Shown: positions 27,701 to 35,799 of the stretch, piece after piece | Layout of the letters: every line of letters begins with the position of its first letter | How positions within the stretch are numbered: the stretch's first letter is position 1 | Source: JBBQYD01 sp942493075 | GTDB lineage: Bacteria; Verrucomicrobiota; Verrucomicrobiia; Limisphaerales; UBA8199 | Direction of reading: 5' to 3' | NCBI GenBank assembly: GCA_942493075.1 | Contig: OW818681.1 | Coordinates: 4,960,001-5,024,000, forward strand | Length of the DNA: 64,000 nucleotides | The notes under the pieces: generated by a model | The model's input: only the letters and a program-made list of their open reading frames with translations | Told to the model about the DNA's origin: nothing | Database searches by the model: none | Position numbers and translations under genes: made by a program

Positions 27701-28426
27701 GTGGTCCGCCACGAATGTGACGTCCGGCGGGAAGAAGCTTTGATAGGCCTCATGCACGCGCGTTGCCACATTGGCCCACCACAGAAACGTTTGAACGAAA
27801 GGCGTTCGATTGTAAGCCCGAACTTTCAGCTCAACGTACGCACGACCAGGATACAGGCACACTCCATGCATGCCTTTCATCCGGCAGAGCGGATCATGAT
27901 CACTGCACCAAACGGTCACTGAACCATCCGAATGCCGCTCAATTTCGTGATCGGTCGGAAGAAAAGTCGCAGGACGATGATGCTGAGGCCAATTGAACTC
28001 AATTCCTCCGGAAACCCATGGCCCGGCCAAACCAACCAGTGCTGGCTTGATCACGTGCTGATTGTAAATCAGATCATAGCCCGTGAGCTTATCCTGTATG
28101 GCGTGGATGCGTCCGCCGATCTCAGGCAGCAGGAGCACTCGCAAAAACTCATTCTCGATCCAGACGGCTTGCCAGTTACGGTCCACCGGCTTCTCGGCGA
28201 TTCGATCTGTAAACGGCAGCGGGTAGATTTTTCCGCTGCTTCCCTGGTACACCCGCCGCTCAAGAAACATTGGGTTCTTGTCGGGCGCATCCGGCAGGTA
28301 GGTCGGCAAACATAAAGTATCGCTCCGTACCTGAACGCCGGGGGGGACGGTTGATGTGCGAACCCGCTTGATTGAACGGCGTGCGGTGTGAGAGTGGTTC
28401 TGTGAATCGGGACTTTTGTGCTTCAT
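24797..28426 (-). CDS. DUF5107-type protein with TPR repeats
   Basis: The protein (1209 aa from ATG 28426) has an N-terminal region (about 20-430) with galactose-mutarotase-like beta-sandwich patterning (LLLPEIGGRIHAIQD, GIEFNWPQHH, YVELKVRAYNRTPF), as in DUF5107 proteins. The second half is built of about ten helical TPR units (for example RCNLGMGRWHFKRGEFHEAE, SAPYYLGNLFYDRQRYGEAI). No signal peptide is visible, so a cytoplasmic place is likely. DUF5107-TPR proteins are common in carbohydrate loci and may be glycoside-active, but no catalytic residues can be named. The start 28426 is preferred over the upstream 28549 because it has a GAGGTG ribosome site 7 bases away. Confidence 0.75.
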   Translation of the reverse strand: MKHKSPDSQNHSHTARRSIKRVRTSTVPPGVQVRSDTLCLPTYLPDAPDKNPMFLERRVYQGSSGKIYPLPFTDRIAEKPVDRNWQAVWIENEFLRVLLLPEIGGRIHAIQDKLTGYDLIYNQHVIKPALVGLAGPWVSGGIEFNWPQHHRPATFLPTDHEIERHSDGSVTVWCSDHDPLCRMKGMHGVCLYPGRAYVELKVRAYNRTPFVQTFLWWANVATRVHEAYQSFFPPDVTFVADHARRSMTEYPLAQRSYYGVDYGERGRNGVPEAEIPAQFVPPHCRKERTPGMPDYAPNDLSFYANIPTPCSYMCMGSQEDFFGGYDFKAQEGIVHVANHHISPGKKQWTWGNHEFGYAWDRNLTDRDQNGEFAPYIEIMAGVYTDNQPDFSFLQPGEVRTWSQYWYPIQKIGPAQHANLDAAISLSLGEKTGVRLGVAVTRPLDGAKVQLLVRGEPVFAKRCKLVPGQPLIEQIKISRRFAEHDLQVRITDSERREIISYQRKAREQKAVPSAATEPPAPSEISSADELFVTGLHLEQYRHATRCPTLYWREALRRDPDDARCNLGMGRWHFKRGEFHEAEAYFHKAIDRLTRRNANAYDGEPYYYLGLCLRYLRRDKEAYDALYKSTWNQAWAGPAYHALAEIDCARGDWKTALGHCEQSARRGGENHRLLNLWALVLRRAGDRNAADGLLKRNRATDPLDWWTRHLMGEPLECDLQTRLDLAHDYARAGFWSEAISVLQYDEFAIGDLPDQSWGARPMVHYTRGWLEKQLGRHKQASIQFRKAAALPRDYCFPARLEDIAILELAMSIQPEDASAPYYLGNLFYDRQRYGEAITLWERSAELDSDFSVVWRNLGIGYFNVRHDPARARAAYDRAIKANPRDARLVYERDQLWKRLGESPENRLSELEKHHELVQKRDDLSVELCALYNQTGAHAKALALVRSRKFQPWEGGEGGPHGQWVRSHLMLGKCALRNHEPGVAWEHFQAALRAPENLGEARHLLANPSDVHYWCGCTLAELGHEEKARGHWLAAANSKGDFQEMSVRAFSEMTYYSALSRAKLGQTAEARQLLVDLATYATNLASAPARIDYFATSLPTMLLFNDDLQFRQQTTALILQAQAHLGLGEDEAARGCLSRALTRDPNHAVAADLWREPDGVPHKSSVQDHCPVMVPSKASDGNGRCPAPSLKPLNGGRVDLHSKTSPEPETAS

Positions 28427-28433
28427 TAGGTTG

Positions 28434-28439
28434 CACCTC
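28434..28439 (-). promoter_or_regulatory. Ribosome binding site that fixes the DUF5107-TPR start
   Basis: On the minus strand GAGGTG lies 7 bases before ATG 28426. The alternative upstream ATG at 28549 would place the N-terminus in residues that show no similarity to the fold. Confidence 0.6.
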
Positions 28440-28529
28440 GTTTCCCGTCGCGCTCGAACAGCGGAGGCAGACAGGGAGGACACGTTCTCAATATTCTCGT
28501 GGATGTTCTTGGATAAATCCAGCGGTCGA

Positions 28530-29324
28530 TCACCAGTATTTTCGGACACTGGTATCGCCCCTGGTACCGTAGCTCACCTTTGGAAAACGCTCTTCGGCCT
28601 TGAACAGGTAGCTTTCCACATGACTGTCACCAAACAAGATATTGAAACGCCCGCTGCCCTTATCGCCATGCCACGTGTTCTTCACCTGCTCCAAAGGCCG
28701 GTCTGGGGCGGCTGCCCAATCCATCGCGATGATCTTGCGGGTTGCATCGCGGGCAACTTCGCTCACTTTCATGGACGGTATCTCTCTGCCGGGAAACGCG
28801 TAACCACCAATGCAGGTGATTCCCAGCCACGCGTAATCCGGGGCGGTGGTCAGTGTGGGACTCCGCCACGGCATCACGTAACTATTGCCCCAGGAATCGA
28901 AACAGGACTGGCCTTCCGGGCTTGAGGGGCTCAGGGAATCTCCGCGATCGTTGGGGCATCGGTAGATATTGACGTTCTTTGTGTAAGCGTTCAGAGGACG
29001 CTTTTCGTCAGGCACATTCCACCCGTGCTTGGCGGGATTACCATTGCCTTTCTTTCCTCCCCAAGCCGCCCATTCCAGGAACGAAGGATACCGTTCGGAA
29101 TTGTCATCGGCATACATCGCGAGGGCGACGCCGACTTGTTTCTGGTTACTCACACACTGGATGCGCTGTGCCCGGCCTTTTGCCTTGGACAAAGCCGGCA
29201 ACAGCATTCCAGCCAGAATTGCGATGATGGCAATGACTACCAGCAATTCGATCAATGTGAACCCGCGGCTACCACCCGCTCGATTCATGCGCCATAACGC
29301 GCTTTGGAGAAACTTGGTTTGCAT
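28530..29324 (-). CDS. Pseudopilin-like protein (prepilin N-terminal methylation domain)
   Basis: The 264-aa protein has a prepilin leader SRG followed by FTLIELLVVIAIIAILAGML with the conserved Glu at +5, so it should be cut after Gly and N-methylated by a prepilin peptidase. A long helix (LSKAKGRAQRIQCVSNQKQ) and a globular C-terminal domain follow, with the FGDSHVESY motif near the end that is typical of the planctomycete/verrucomicrobial family. It is the second gene of the polysaccharide locus, 65 bases after the LamG gene. Met13 is an alternative start. It probably assembles into a T2SS- or type IV pilus-like fibre. Confidence 0.9.
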   Translation of the reverse strand: MQTKFLQSALWRMNRAGGSRGFTLIELLVVIAIIAILAGMLLPALSKAKGRAQRIQCVSNQKQVGVALAMYADDNSERYPSFLEWAAWGGKKGNGNPAKHGWNVPDEKRPLNAYTKNVNIYRCPNDRGDSLSPSSPEGQSCFDSWGNSYVMPWRSPTLTTAPDYAWLGITCIGGYAFPGREIPSMKVSEVARDATRKIIAMDWAAAPDRPLEQVKNTWHGDKGSGRFNILFGDSHVESYLFKAEERFPKVSYGTRGDTSVRKYW

Positions 29325-29389
29325 AACATCTCATGGAAAGTCCGGTGAACTGCCGTCTCCCGCTACCGGGAGACGGCATCCGGCGCATC

Positions 29390-32300
29390 TTACTGCACCT
29401 GTACCCGGTAGAACTTCGGCGGAGCGCCGATGTTTACTGTATAAGGCGAACTCGCTGGATTGACCAGCGACCACGGCCCTGCAAGGCTTGTAGCTTCCAT
29501 GAGCACGCCCGCAGGCCATGTCAGGGTGACGCTATTGGCATTGCGCGTGATGCTCAGGGTGACATTGACAGGCAGGCCGCGATAGAGGCCGGCGATTTCA
29601 ACGGCCGTCAGGGCTCGCTGGAACAACATCACCTCGTCCACGTTCCCGTACCACCGCCGTCCCAGGTCACCCCCAGCCGCATCCCAGCCGATGTATGAGA
29701 AACCGTCGAGAACACACTCCCCATGGGCTGCCACGTTCGTTGCGCTCGTCAGTGTCGTGCCGTCATACATATAGAGCACGGCGGCATCCGGGGTCACGCT
29801 GGCAGCGACGAAAGCCCACTGATTCGTGGGAAGCACCAAACCACTGGCAAACGCATACTGGGTCCCTTTCCAAGTGTACCGCAGAGTATCGCCTCCCGTC
29901 TCGCTGTTCGGATATACACTCAGCCCAAAAGTGTCGGCTGAGCGGTGGAAGAAGATGGCGGCATCGCTGACCTGATCCACTGGTTTATACACCCAGGCTG
30001 CCATGGTAGCCTCCGCGAGGGTGCCTGATGGGGAGGGCAGCATCACGTCCGCCGTATAACCATCGAGTGAAACAGCCTCGTTATTCGCTTCGAAGTTCGA
30101 GAAGCCCGCAGGCCCGGCAACGCTGGCAAAGCCGCCTTCGTAGGTACCGTCGTAGGCAAAACCCAGGCTGCCCTGGTTGGTGGCAACATTGAGGCCGGTG
30201 TCCGCGTCATTGAGCCGATAGTAGAGGATTAGGTCCGGCTGCATCGCGGCCGCTGCGTAGGTGCCGGATGGCACGCTAATAACTGACAGTGTGGCGCTCG
30301 CGCTGGTCGCCGTCCCATACGGATTGGTGACGACAAGGCGGTAGGCCCCGGTTTTGGCAGAGGTGACATCGTCCACTACCAGTGTGGCATTGGTCGCACC
30401 GGGGATGGGATTGCCCTCACGAGTCCACTGGTAACTCAGAGGCGGCGTGCCGGTGGCTTCAGCAGTGAGTGTGGCATACGCGTGTGCATAGACCGTTTGG
30501 GACTGCGGATCAGCCGTGATGGACGGCCCTGCGCTTGCGAGCACCTGTATGGAAGCCGGAGCGCTTTGTCCGGCTGCACCGGTAACAGTGTTCGAAGCGA
30601 TCAGATAGTAGCTTCCGGAATCGGTCAACTCCAGGCTGGCGAAGGTCAGTGTCAAATTGGTTTGGCCCGGCAGAGCGACTCCCGGGCTTTTGTACCACTG
30701 CGCCACCATAGGCGCCTCACCATTCACGATTCCGGAAAGAGAGGCGCTGAAGCCCACGTACTGGGTGATGGTGGTCGGGCTAACCCAGGCTGTGGGAGCC
30801 CCCACCGGCAGGGCAGCAAGATTAGGAGCGCCATACATCCCGTTGGCACCCCAACTGTAGCTGGAGCCATATGCAGGGGCCGTTGGCCAAGGAGTTCCGC
30901 TGTACCGGACATCGCGTGTGCTTGCAGGACTGTTCCCTACATAGTATGAGTCCCAAACGATGGTGGAGACCGAATCCGGCCATCCATCCGAAGAGGCGAA
31001 GGATTCAGCGGCAAGGATGTAAGATGTGTTGTTCGTGAGAATGATCGGCCGTTCCAGCGCAATGTATCGATAACCGTTGGTCAACACCCCGCTGGTTCCG
31101 GCCGGCACGAGCACCGATGCGATTAGGTTGGTGCCACCGCCAGCCGACCAGATCCCCACCTGGTGATCGCGCACCAAACCATCGTTGTCCAGATCGAAGA
31201 ACCCGAGATGGGTGACCAGGGCATCGGCTGCACCCACTTGAAAAATGCCGCCGACCATGCCGTCAAAGTTGTCGCGGTTCCCAGACCATGTTGCGTGCAG
31301 CACCTGCGGAGCGGGCGCCTTGTTCGGGGTAACCGTCAGCACGGCATTTCCGCTGGTCGCAGTCTGGGGAGAACCGTTTGCGAAGTTGGAGGCCACGCAG
31401 GAGAAGGTATCTCCGTGATTCGTCAACGAGACCGGATCGAGCACGTACGTGCTGTTGGTGGCTCCTGGGATTGCCGCACCATTGCGCCGCCATTGGTAAC
31501 TCACTGGAGGTGTGCCAGAGGCTTGCGCGGCAAAGCTTGCCGGGTAGTTCTCCAGGACGTTGGTGCTGGCTGGATGCTGGGCGAAATTCACCGGTGTATC
31601 AGAAAAGACTACCAGGTTCACCGTGGCGCTCTGGGAAGACCCGAGTGAATTCGCAGCCCGCACATAATACCCGCCTGCATCGCCCGCAACCAGGTTCGAG
31701 AGCACAAGCGCTGAATTGGTTTGGCCGGCAAGCAACGTGCCAGAGGCCTTATACCATTGCACAGTCACAGGAGCCTGTCCGCCGATCGCCGCCTTGAGAG
31801 TAATCGTCTGGCCGGAGTATTGGGTAACGGTCGTTTGCTGTATACCAGCGAGTGCGGTGCCCAGAGGCATCGTCGCCAGCTTGGGAGCACCATAAATTCC
31901 GTTTACCTGGTTTGCGCTCATGGGAGCGTTGGGCCATGTCCCTCCGTAATGCGAACGGCGCGTGTCAAAGCCATTGCTGCCTACGAAGAACTTGTTCCAT
32001 TCCAACGGCTGATAATTGTCAGGCCAGCCATCGCCGCTTGACGCCGAAACTTCAGCCGCCAGGACGTAAGTGGTGTTCGCTCGCAACAGAATCGGTGTCG
32101 TCAATGCCACCCATCTATAGCCATTGGTCAGGAGGGCGTCCGTGCCGGCTGGCACGGTGACGAATCCAATCAAGTTGGTGCCACCCTCAGCCGGCCAGAT
32201 GCCCACGCGATGCTCGGAGAGCAAACCGTCCTGATTGATATCGTAGTACCCCAGGTGGGTCACTGGCACATCCTCTGCCCCAATCTGGAAGGACCCGCCT

Positions 32301-34231
32301 GCCGTGCCGCTATAGTTGTCGCGATTCCCATCGCGCAGTTCATATAAAAACTGGTAAGACGGCCCTTGATTCGCCTGGACGCCCAGGGTTGCTGTGATGC
32401 TCGTCGCAGAGGTGGAAAGATTCGAGACCACAACAGAATAGGTGCTGCCATGATCAGAGGGTTTGGCTGACGTCAGAGAATAGGTGCGGTCGGTGGCGCC
32501 CGGAATGGCATTACCGTTGCGCAGCCATTGATAGAACAGAGGCGGCGTGCCACCGGCCCTAACCGTGAAACCCACCGGTGAGCCTTCGAGCACATTGGTG
32601 CTCTGCGGCCCGCCTGAAATAGCCAGCGCGGCGCTCGTATTCAGAACATCGGGCCCTGCCATATAATCGCCCAGCGCCTCACCCGGACTCAGCACACGGC
32701 TGTAAATCCGCACCTCATCATACTCACCTTGAAGTGTGTTGTCTCCGTACTGGGAACGACCGAGCCAGTTGTTGACATCATTGATGGCGCTCATCGAGTT
32801 GGAAACCGTGAGAGTGGCAGTCTGCAGGCCGTTTTCGTAGGCGAAGACCTGGCCTGTTTGCTCCTTCCAGGTCACGACCAAATGCCGGTCGGTGTTGAAG
32901 GTTCCCAGCAGATAAACATCGGCGCTCTGAACCCCGTTGGTGGTAGTGGCCGCGGGGTCGATATCACGATTTGCCCATTCCAAACGGTGGCGGTTCACGT
33001 CATTACCAGCCTGCGCCGCGTACATGAAATCATCCAGCATGGTCAAACCGGCATTACCGCCCGGACCTGTGAGTTCTATGCCTTGATACCCCAGGCTGCC
33101 GGCTGAGCCAAAGTCGAATACATGAGACCATGGCCGGAAGTTCACCGCTTTGTACCAAACCTCGATCGAGAATTCACCGGACCCGCCATTATTCGTGCTG
33201 TTGACTGATAGCAGCCCATTGGGCAGATCACCGTAGGCGCCAGTCGCGACCGGACCTCCGGGCAGCACCAGCTTCGAACCGGTGAATTGCGGGGGCACCA
33301 CCCCGGCGCTAAGCACAAATCCATGGGCCGTTCCCACAGAATCGTTGAAGGCGGATCCATTGGCATCGGCTGAAGGGGCCTCGCTAAAGGAATAGCGGTG
33401 TGCCGGGCCAGAAGCCAGGAGTTGCGGGGCGGGTACCGCCGGTTGAAATGTGTTCTTTTCAAACTGATAATTGTTCAGGACCTGCGCGGGTGTGAGTGCG
33501 CCATCATGAACACGCACGCGCGCCAGTGCGAGTGAACCGTACTGCCCGCCGACGCCAGTGCCCGCGGCATTCCACTGGGCGGCCAGCATCAATCCCGAGC
33601 TTGCCGCCGTATCGATGGGCTGGGCCTCCCTGTTGACAAGCGCGCCGTCGGCATAGACGCGCGTCTCGGTTCCATCAAAGGTGTAGACCAAGTGGTGCCA
33701 GCGGTGATTCTGCGGAGCGCCCCCAATGTTCTCCCACCCCAAATCCGAGGCGCCCGTTCCATGATGACTGACGGCGCCGATCTGGCCGCTGTAGCCATAA
33801 TTGAAGGACCGGTTGGCACCTGCGGCGCCCCGCTTGCCCCAACTCACCATAGTTTCCTCCCCGCCCACGGTTGGGTTGTAGGCCCAAACCTCGATGGATG
33901 CGGTGCTGTTCGCACCGAGCAATCCGTCTGGGGGAGGCACCAGCGCGCCGCCAACGGCATCCACGAGTTGCAGGTAATCATTCGAGCCATCGAACCAAAT
34001 CGAGTTAATTCCAGCCAGATTGGTTCCGAGCGGGCTCGCCGTGGCGCCGCCGCGCGCCTCCCAAAAGCCGCCCAGTGTGCCGGTGTTTGGTATATCGGTT
34101 AGGGTGCCGGATGCCACTGACGTAGCGTCCATGTTTACAAGGATGGGTCCAGCCGACTGGACCTGCCCGGAAGTACTGCCCGTAAAGCTGGCAGCGCTTA
34201 AAGCCAGCAATAGCAAATGTTTTATCTTCAT
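29390..34231 (-). CDS. Giant secreted LamG / Ig-like repeat protein
   Basis: This 1613-aa protein has a signal peptide (MKIKHLLLLALSAASFTGS). Visible modules: two concanavalin/LamG-like domains (about 30-260 and 270-540), five Ig-like domains with the GTPP(L/V)-YQW-R-G--IPGATN or QW-Y---G pattern, two homologous 150-residue domains starting (D/S)GNRDN(Y/F) and containing TNGYR(W/Y)(V/I)AL, a third LamG domain (about 1310-1560), and a C-terminal module ending PPKFYRVQVQ. None has enzyme motifs. It is a likely surface-exposed polysaccharide-binding or adhesive protein, first structural gene of the 26-kb locus and 228 bases downstream of the regulator. Confidence 0.87.
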   Translation of the reverse strand: MKIKHLLLLALSAASFTGSTSGQVQSAGPILVNMDATSVASGTLTDIPNTGTLGGFWEARGGATASPLGTNLAGINSIWFDGSNDYLQLVDAVGGALVPPPDGLLGANSTASIEVWAYNPTVGGEETMVSWGKRGAAGANRSFNYGYSGQIGAVSHHGTGASDLGWENIGGAPQNHRWHHLVYTFDGTETRVYADGALVNREAQPIDTAASSGLMLAAQWNAAGTGVGGQYGSLALARVRVHDGALTPAQVLNNYQFEKNTFQPAVPAPQLLASGPAHRYSFSEAPSADANGSAFNDSVGTAHGFVLSAGVVPPQFTGSKLVLPGGPVATGAYGDLPNGLLSVNSTNNGGSGEFSIEVWYKAVNFRPWSHVFDFGSAGSLGYQGIELTGPGGNAGLTMLDDFMYAAQAGNDVNRHRLEWANRDIDPAATTTNGVQSADVYLLGTFNTDRHLVVTWKEQTGQVFAYENGLQTATLTVSNSMSAINDVNNWLGRSQYGDNTLQGEYDEVRIYSRVLSPGEALGDYMAGPDVLNTSAALAISGGPQSTNVLEGSPVGFTVRAGGTPPLFYQWLRNGNAIPGATDRTYSLTSAKPSDHGSTYSVVVSNLSTSATSITATLGVQANQGPSYQFLYELRDGNRDNYSGTAGGSFQIGAEDVPVTHLGYYDINQDGLLSEHRVGIWPAEGGTNLIGFVTVPAGTDALLTNGYRWVALTTPILLRANTTYVLAAEVSASSGDGWPDNYQPLEWNKFFVGSNGFDTRRSHYGGTWPNAPMSANQVNGIYGAPKLATMPLGTALAGIQQTTVTQYSGQTITLKAAIGGQAPVTVQWYKASGTLLAGQTNSALVLSNLVAGDAGGYYVRAANSLGSSQSATVNLVVFSDTPVNFAQHPASTNVLENYPASFAAQASGTPPVSYQWRRNGAAIPGATNSTYVLDPVSLTNHGDTFSCVASNFANGSPQTATSGNAVLTVTPNKAPAPQVLHATWSGNRDNFDGMVGGIFQVGAADALVTHLGFFDLDNDGLVRDHQVGIWSAGGGTNLIASVLVPAGTSGVLTNGYRYIALERPIILTNNTSYILAAESFASSDGWPDSVSTIVWDSYYVGNSPASTRDVRYSGTPWPTAPAYGSSYSWGANGMYGAPNLAALPVGAPTAWVSPTTITQYVGFSASLSGIVNGEAPMVAQWYKSPGVALPGQTNLTLTFASLELTDSGSYYLIASNTVTGAAGQSAPASIQVLASAGPSITADPQSQTVYAHAYATLTAEATGTPPLSYQWTREGNPIPGATNATLVVDDVTSAKTGAYRLVVTNPYGTATSASATLSVISVPSGTYAAAAMQPDLILYYRLNDADTGLNVATNQGSLGFAYDGTYEGGFASVAGPAGFSNFEANNEAVSLDGYTADVMLPSPSGTLAEATMAAWVYKPVDQVSDAAIFFHRSADTFGLSVYPNSETGGDTLRYTWKGTQYAFASGLVLPTNQWAFVAASVTPDAAVLYMYDGTTLTSATNVAAHGECVLDGFSYIGWDAAGGDLGRRWYGNVDEVMLFQRALTAVEIAGLYRGLPVNVTLSITRNANSVTLTWPAGVLMEATSLAGPWSLVNPASSPYTVNIGAPPKFYRVQVQ

Positions 34232-34459
34232 GGCGTAGGGTAGGGATTTTCGTTGCTAAGGTTCACCGGCCGGGCGCGCGCTGATGTGAAATCCGACCGC
34301 TCAAGCGAGCGGACCCGCGATTGGCCTGGATTTCGCCTGGCATAGGCTGGCACATCTTCGCAACACCGCAACGGCCCGATTCATGAACCGCTGGCTGGCT
34401 TAACTGTTACCTATGCTGCTCCGAAAGGTAAGACGAAGCAATTGACAGGTTTGCCAATC
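34232..34459 (-). promoter_or_regulatory. Likely promoter/operator region of the polysaccharide locus
   Basis: The 228 bases between the XylR-type regulator and the giant LamG gene are the only sizeable gap in the run of same-strand genes, so the main promoter should lie here. It contains a perfect palindrome, ccgctc-aagc-gagcgg (34297-34312), and several direct repeats of ggcctgg/gcctggc words at about 34323-34350. I do not see a confident -35/-10 pair, so the site is inferred from layout. Confidence 0.4.
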
Positions 34460-35644
34460 CTATTGTCTGATTTTACACTTCACCCGGTACTCGGTGGGTG
34501 TCTTTCCGAAGCTCTTCTGAAATAACCGGCATAGGTGTGATGCGGAAGCAAAGCCGGAGCCTTCGGCCACACGGTTTAAGTCAAGATCCGACTCCTGCAA
34601 TAACCGGCAAACCCGATCCATTCGACGTCGTTGTATCTCCGTGCGCACCGTGGTCTTAAGCCACCGCCGGAATCGCTGCTCCATATCCGTGCGAGACCTC
34701 CCCACATGATTCAAAACGTCTTTCACCGCTATCCCTGTATTCACATGGTCGCGAATGAACCGCACCGCCTGCACCGTAATCGCGTCCTCGATAGGCACCA
34801 CATCCGTTGACGCACGCTCGACGATCCGCAACGGCGGCACCTGCGTGATGCCGGAGCGCGAGCGTGCCCCTCTCATCAGGCCATCCAGCATCTGCGCCGC
34901 TTCATACCCGATGCGCTCGGTGTCGGGCTCAATGCTGGTCAACGGGGGCTCGCATAAGTTGCAAAGGACATCATCATTATCCACCCCGATCACCGCGATC
35001 TCCTCCGGCACCTTGATTCCCTGCTCCCGGCATACGTTCAACATTTGCTGTGCCCGTATGTCGTTGCACGCGAAGAGTGCCAGGGGACGGGGCTGTTTCC
35101 AAAGCCACGCGGCAATCACCTCATCCATCCCCATCCCCCTCTGTTCCACTGCCTGAATATGCGAATCCGGTGAATCAGACGGCCGTGAGGAGAAAACCCG
35201 CACCGTGAGCCCGTGCTCCTTCATCTGGTTGATGAAAGCCGCCTCCCTCCTGTCCGAAAAAGGGATTCCACGAAAACCACAATAAGCGAAGTGCCGAAAC
35301 CCAGCTCGCAACAGGAAATCAGCGGCCAGAGTGGACACAGCGACCGCGTCGGTGTCGAAGCCGGGCACTCCGGGGAACTGGGCAGTTCCCAGCACGTCGA
35401 TCACGGGGCAGTTGAAGCGCAGCAATGCCCGGGCGGTCCTCCTGTTCTCGATTCGGGCGATGATTCCATCTCCGTGCCAATTCTGCAACCAGGCGGGTAT
35501 GCCGCTATGGAGCTGGCGCTCCTGAGCGTACAACGACCAAGGCCCCTTGACATGGGCATACTGGGCGATCCCGCGGAGAATGCCGCGCCCGTAATTTCGG
35601 GAACTCTCTATCAACAAGGCGACCCGCGGCAAACGTCTGCTCAT
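34460..35644 (-). CDS. XylR-type transcriptional regulator (LacI-like sensor + AraC HTH)
   Basis: The 394-aa protein has an N-terminal periplasmic-binding-protein-like sugar sensor (about 8-275; VALLIESSRNYGRGILRG, FACNDIRAQQMLNVC, VIGVDNDDVLCNLCEPPLTS) and two C-terminal AraC-type helix-turn-helix motifs (about 290-392; DLDLNRVAEGSGFASASHLC, FQKSFGKTPTEYR). This is the architecture of E. coli XylR: a cytoplasmic sugar-responsive regulator, usually an activator. It stands first on the strand carrying the polysaccharide locus and most likely controls it in response to a released mono- or oligosaccharide. Confidence 0.93.
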   Translation of the reverse strand: MSRRLPRVALLIESSRNYGRGILRGIAQYAHVKGPWSLYAQERQLHSGIPAWLQNWHGDGIIARIENRRTARALLRFNCPVIDVLGTAQFPGVPGFDTDAVAVSTLAADFLLRAGFRHFAYCGFRGIPFSDRREAAFINQMKEHGLTVRVFSSRPSDSPDSHIQAVEQRGMGMDEVIAAWLWKQPRPLALFACNDIRAQQMLNVCREQGIKVPEEIAVIGVDNDDVLCNLCEPPLTSIEPDTERIGYEAAQMLDGLMRGARSRSGITQVPPLRIVERASTDVVPIEDAITVQAVRFIRDHVNTGIAVKDVLNHVGRSRTDMEQRFRRWLKTTVRTEIQRRRMDRVCRLLQESDLDLNRVAEGSGFASASHLCRLFQKSFGKTPTEYRVKCKIRQ

Positions 35645-35725
35645 GAATTGAATCAGACTATTTCACCGGCTTGACGGGTTCAAGGAGAACGAGTCTGGGG
35701 CTCCCGCCTACACCGGCTACGGTAT

Positions 35726-35758
35726 AAAAAGGCGGCCAAAGGCACCGCCTATGGCCGC
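35726..35758 (-). terminator. Rho-independent terminator of the malic enzyme gene
   Basis: On the minus strand a GCGGCCA/TGGCCGC stem, extended by an inner AGGC/GCCT stem, is followed by CTTTTT. It begins 41 bases after the malic enzyme stop and separates it from the regulator gene. Confidence 0.9.
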
Positions 35759-35799
35759 ATGGAGAAACTTGCAGACTTACCGCTCTTCACAGCGGGCGC

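Noticed and set aside
34442..34466. TTGACA followed by TATTGT as a promoter
   Set aside because: The spacing is only 13 bases and it points into the antisense of the regulator gene.
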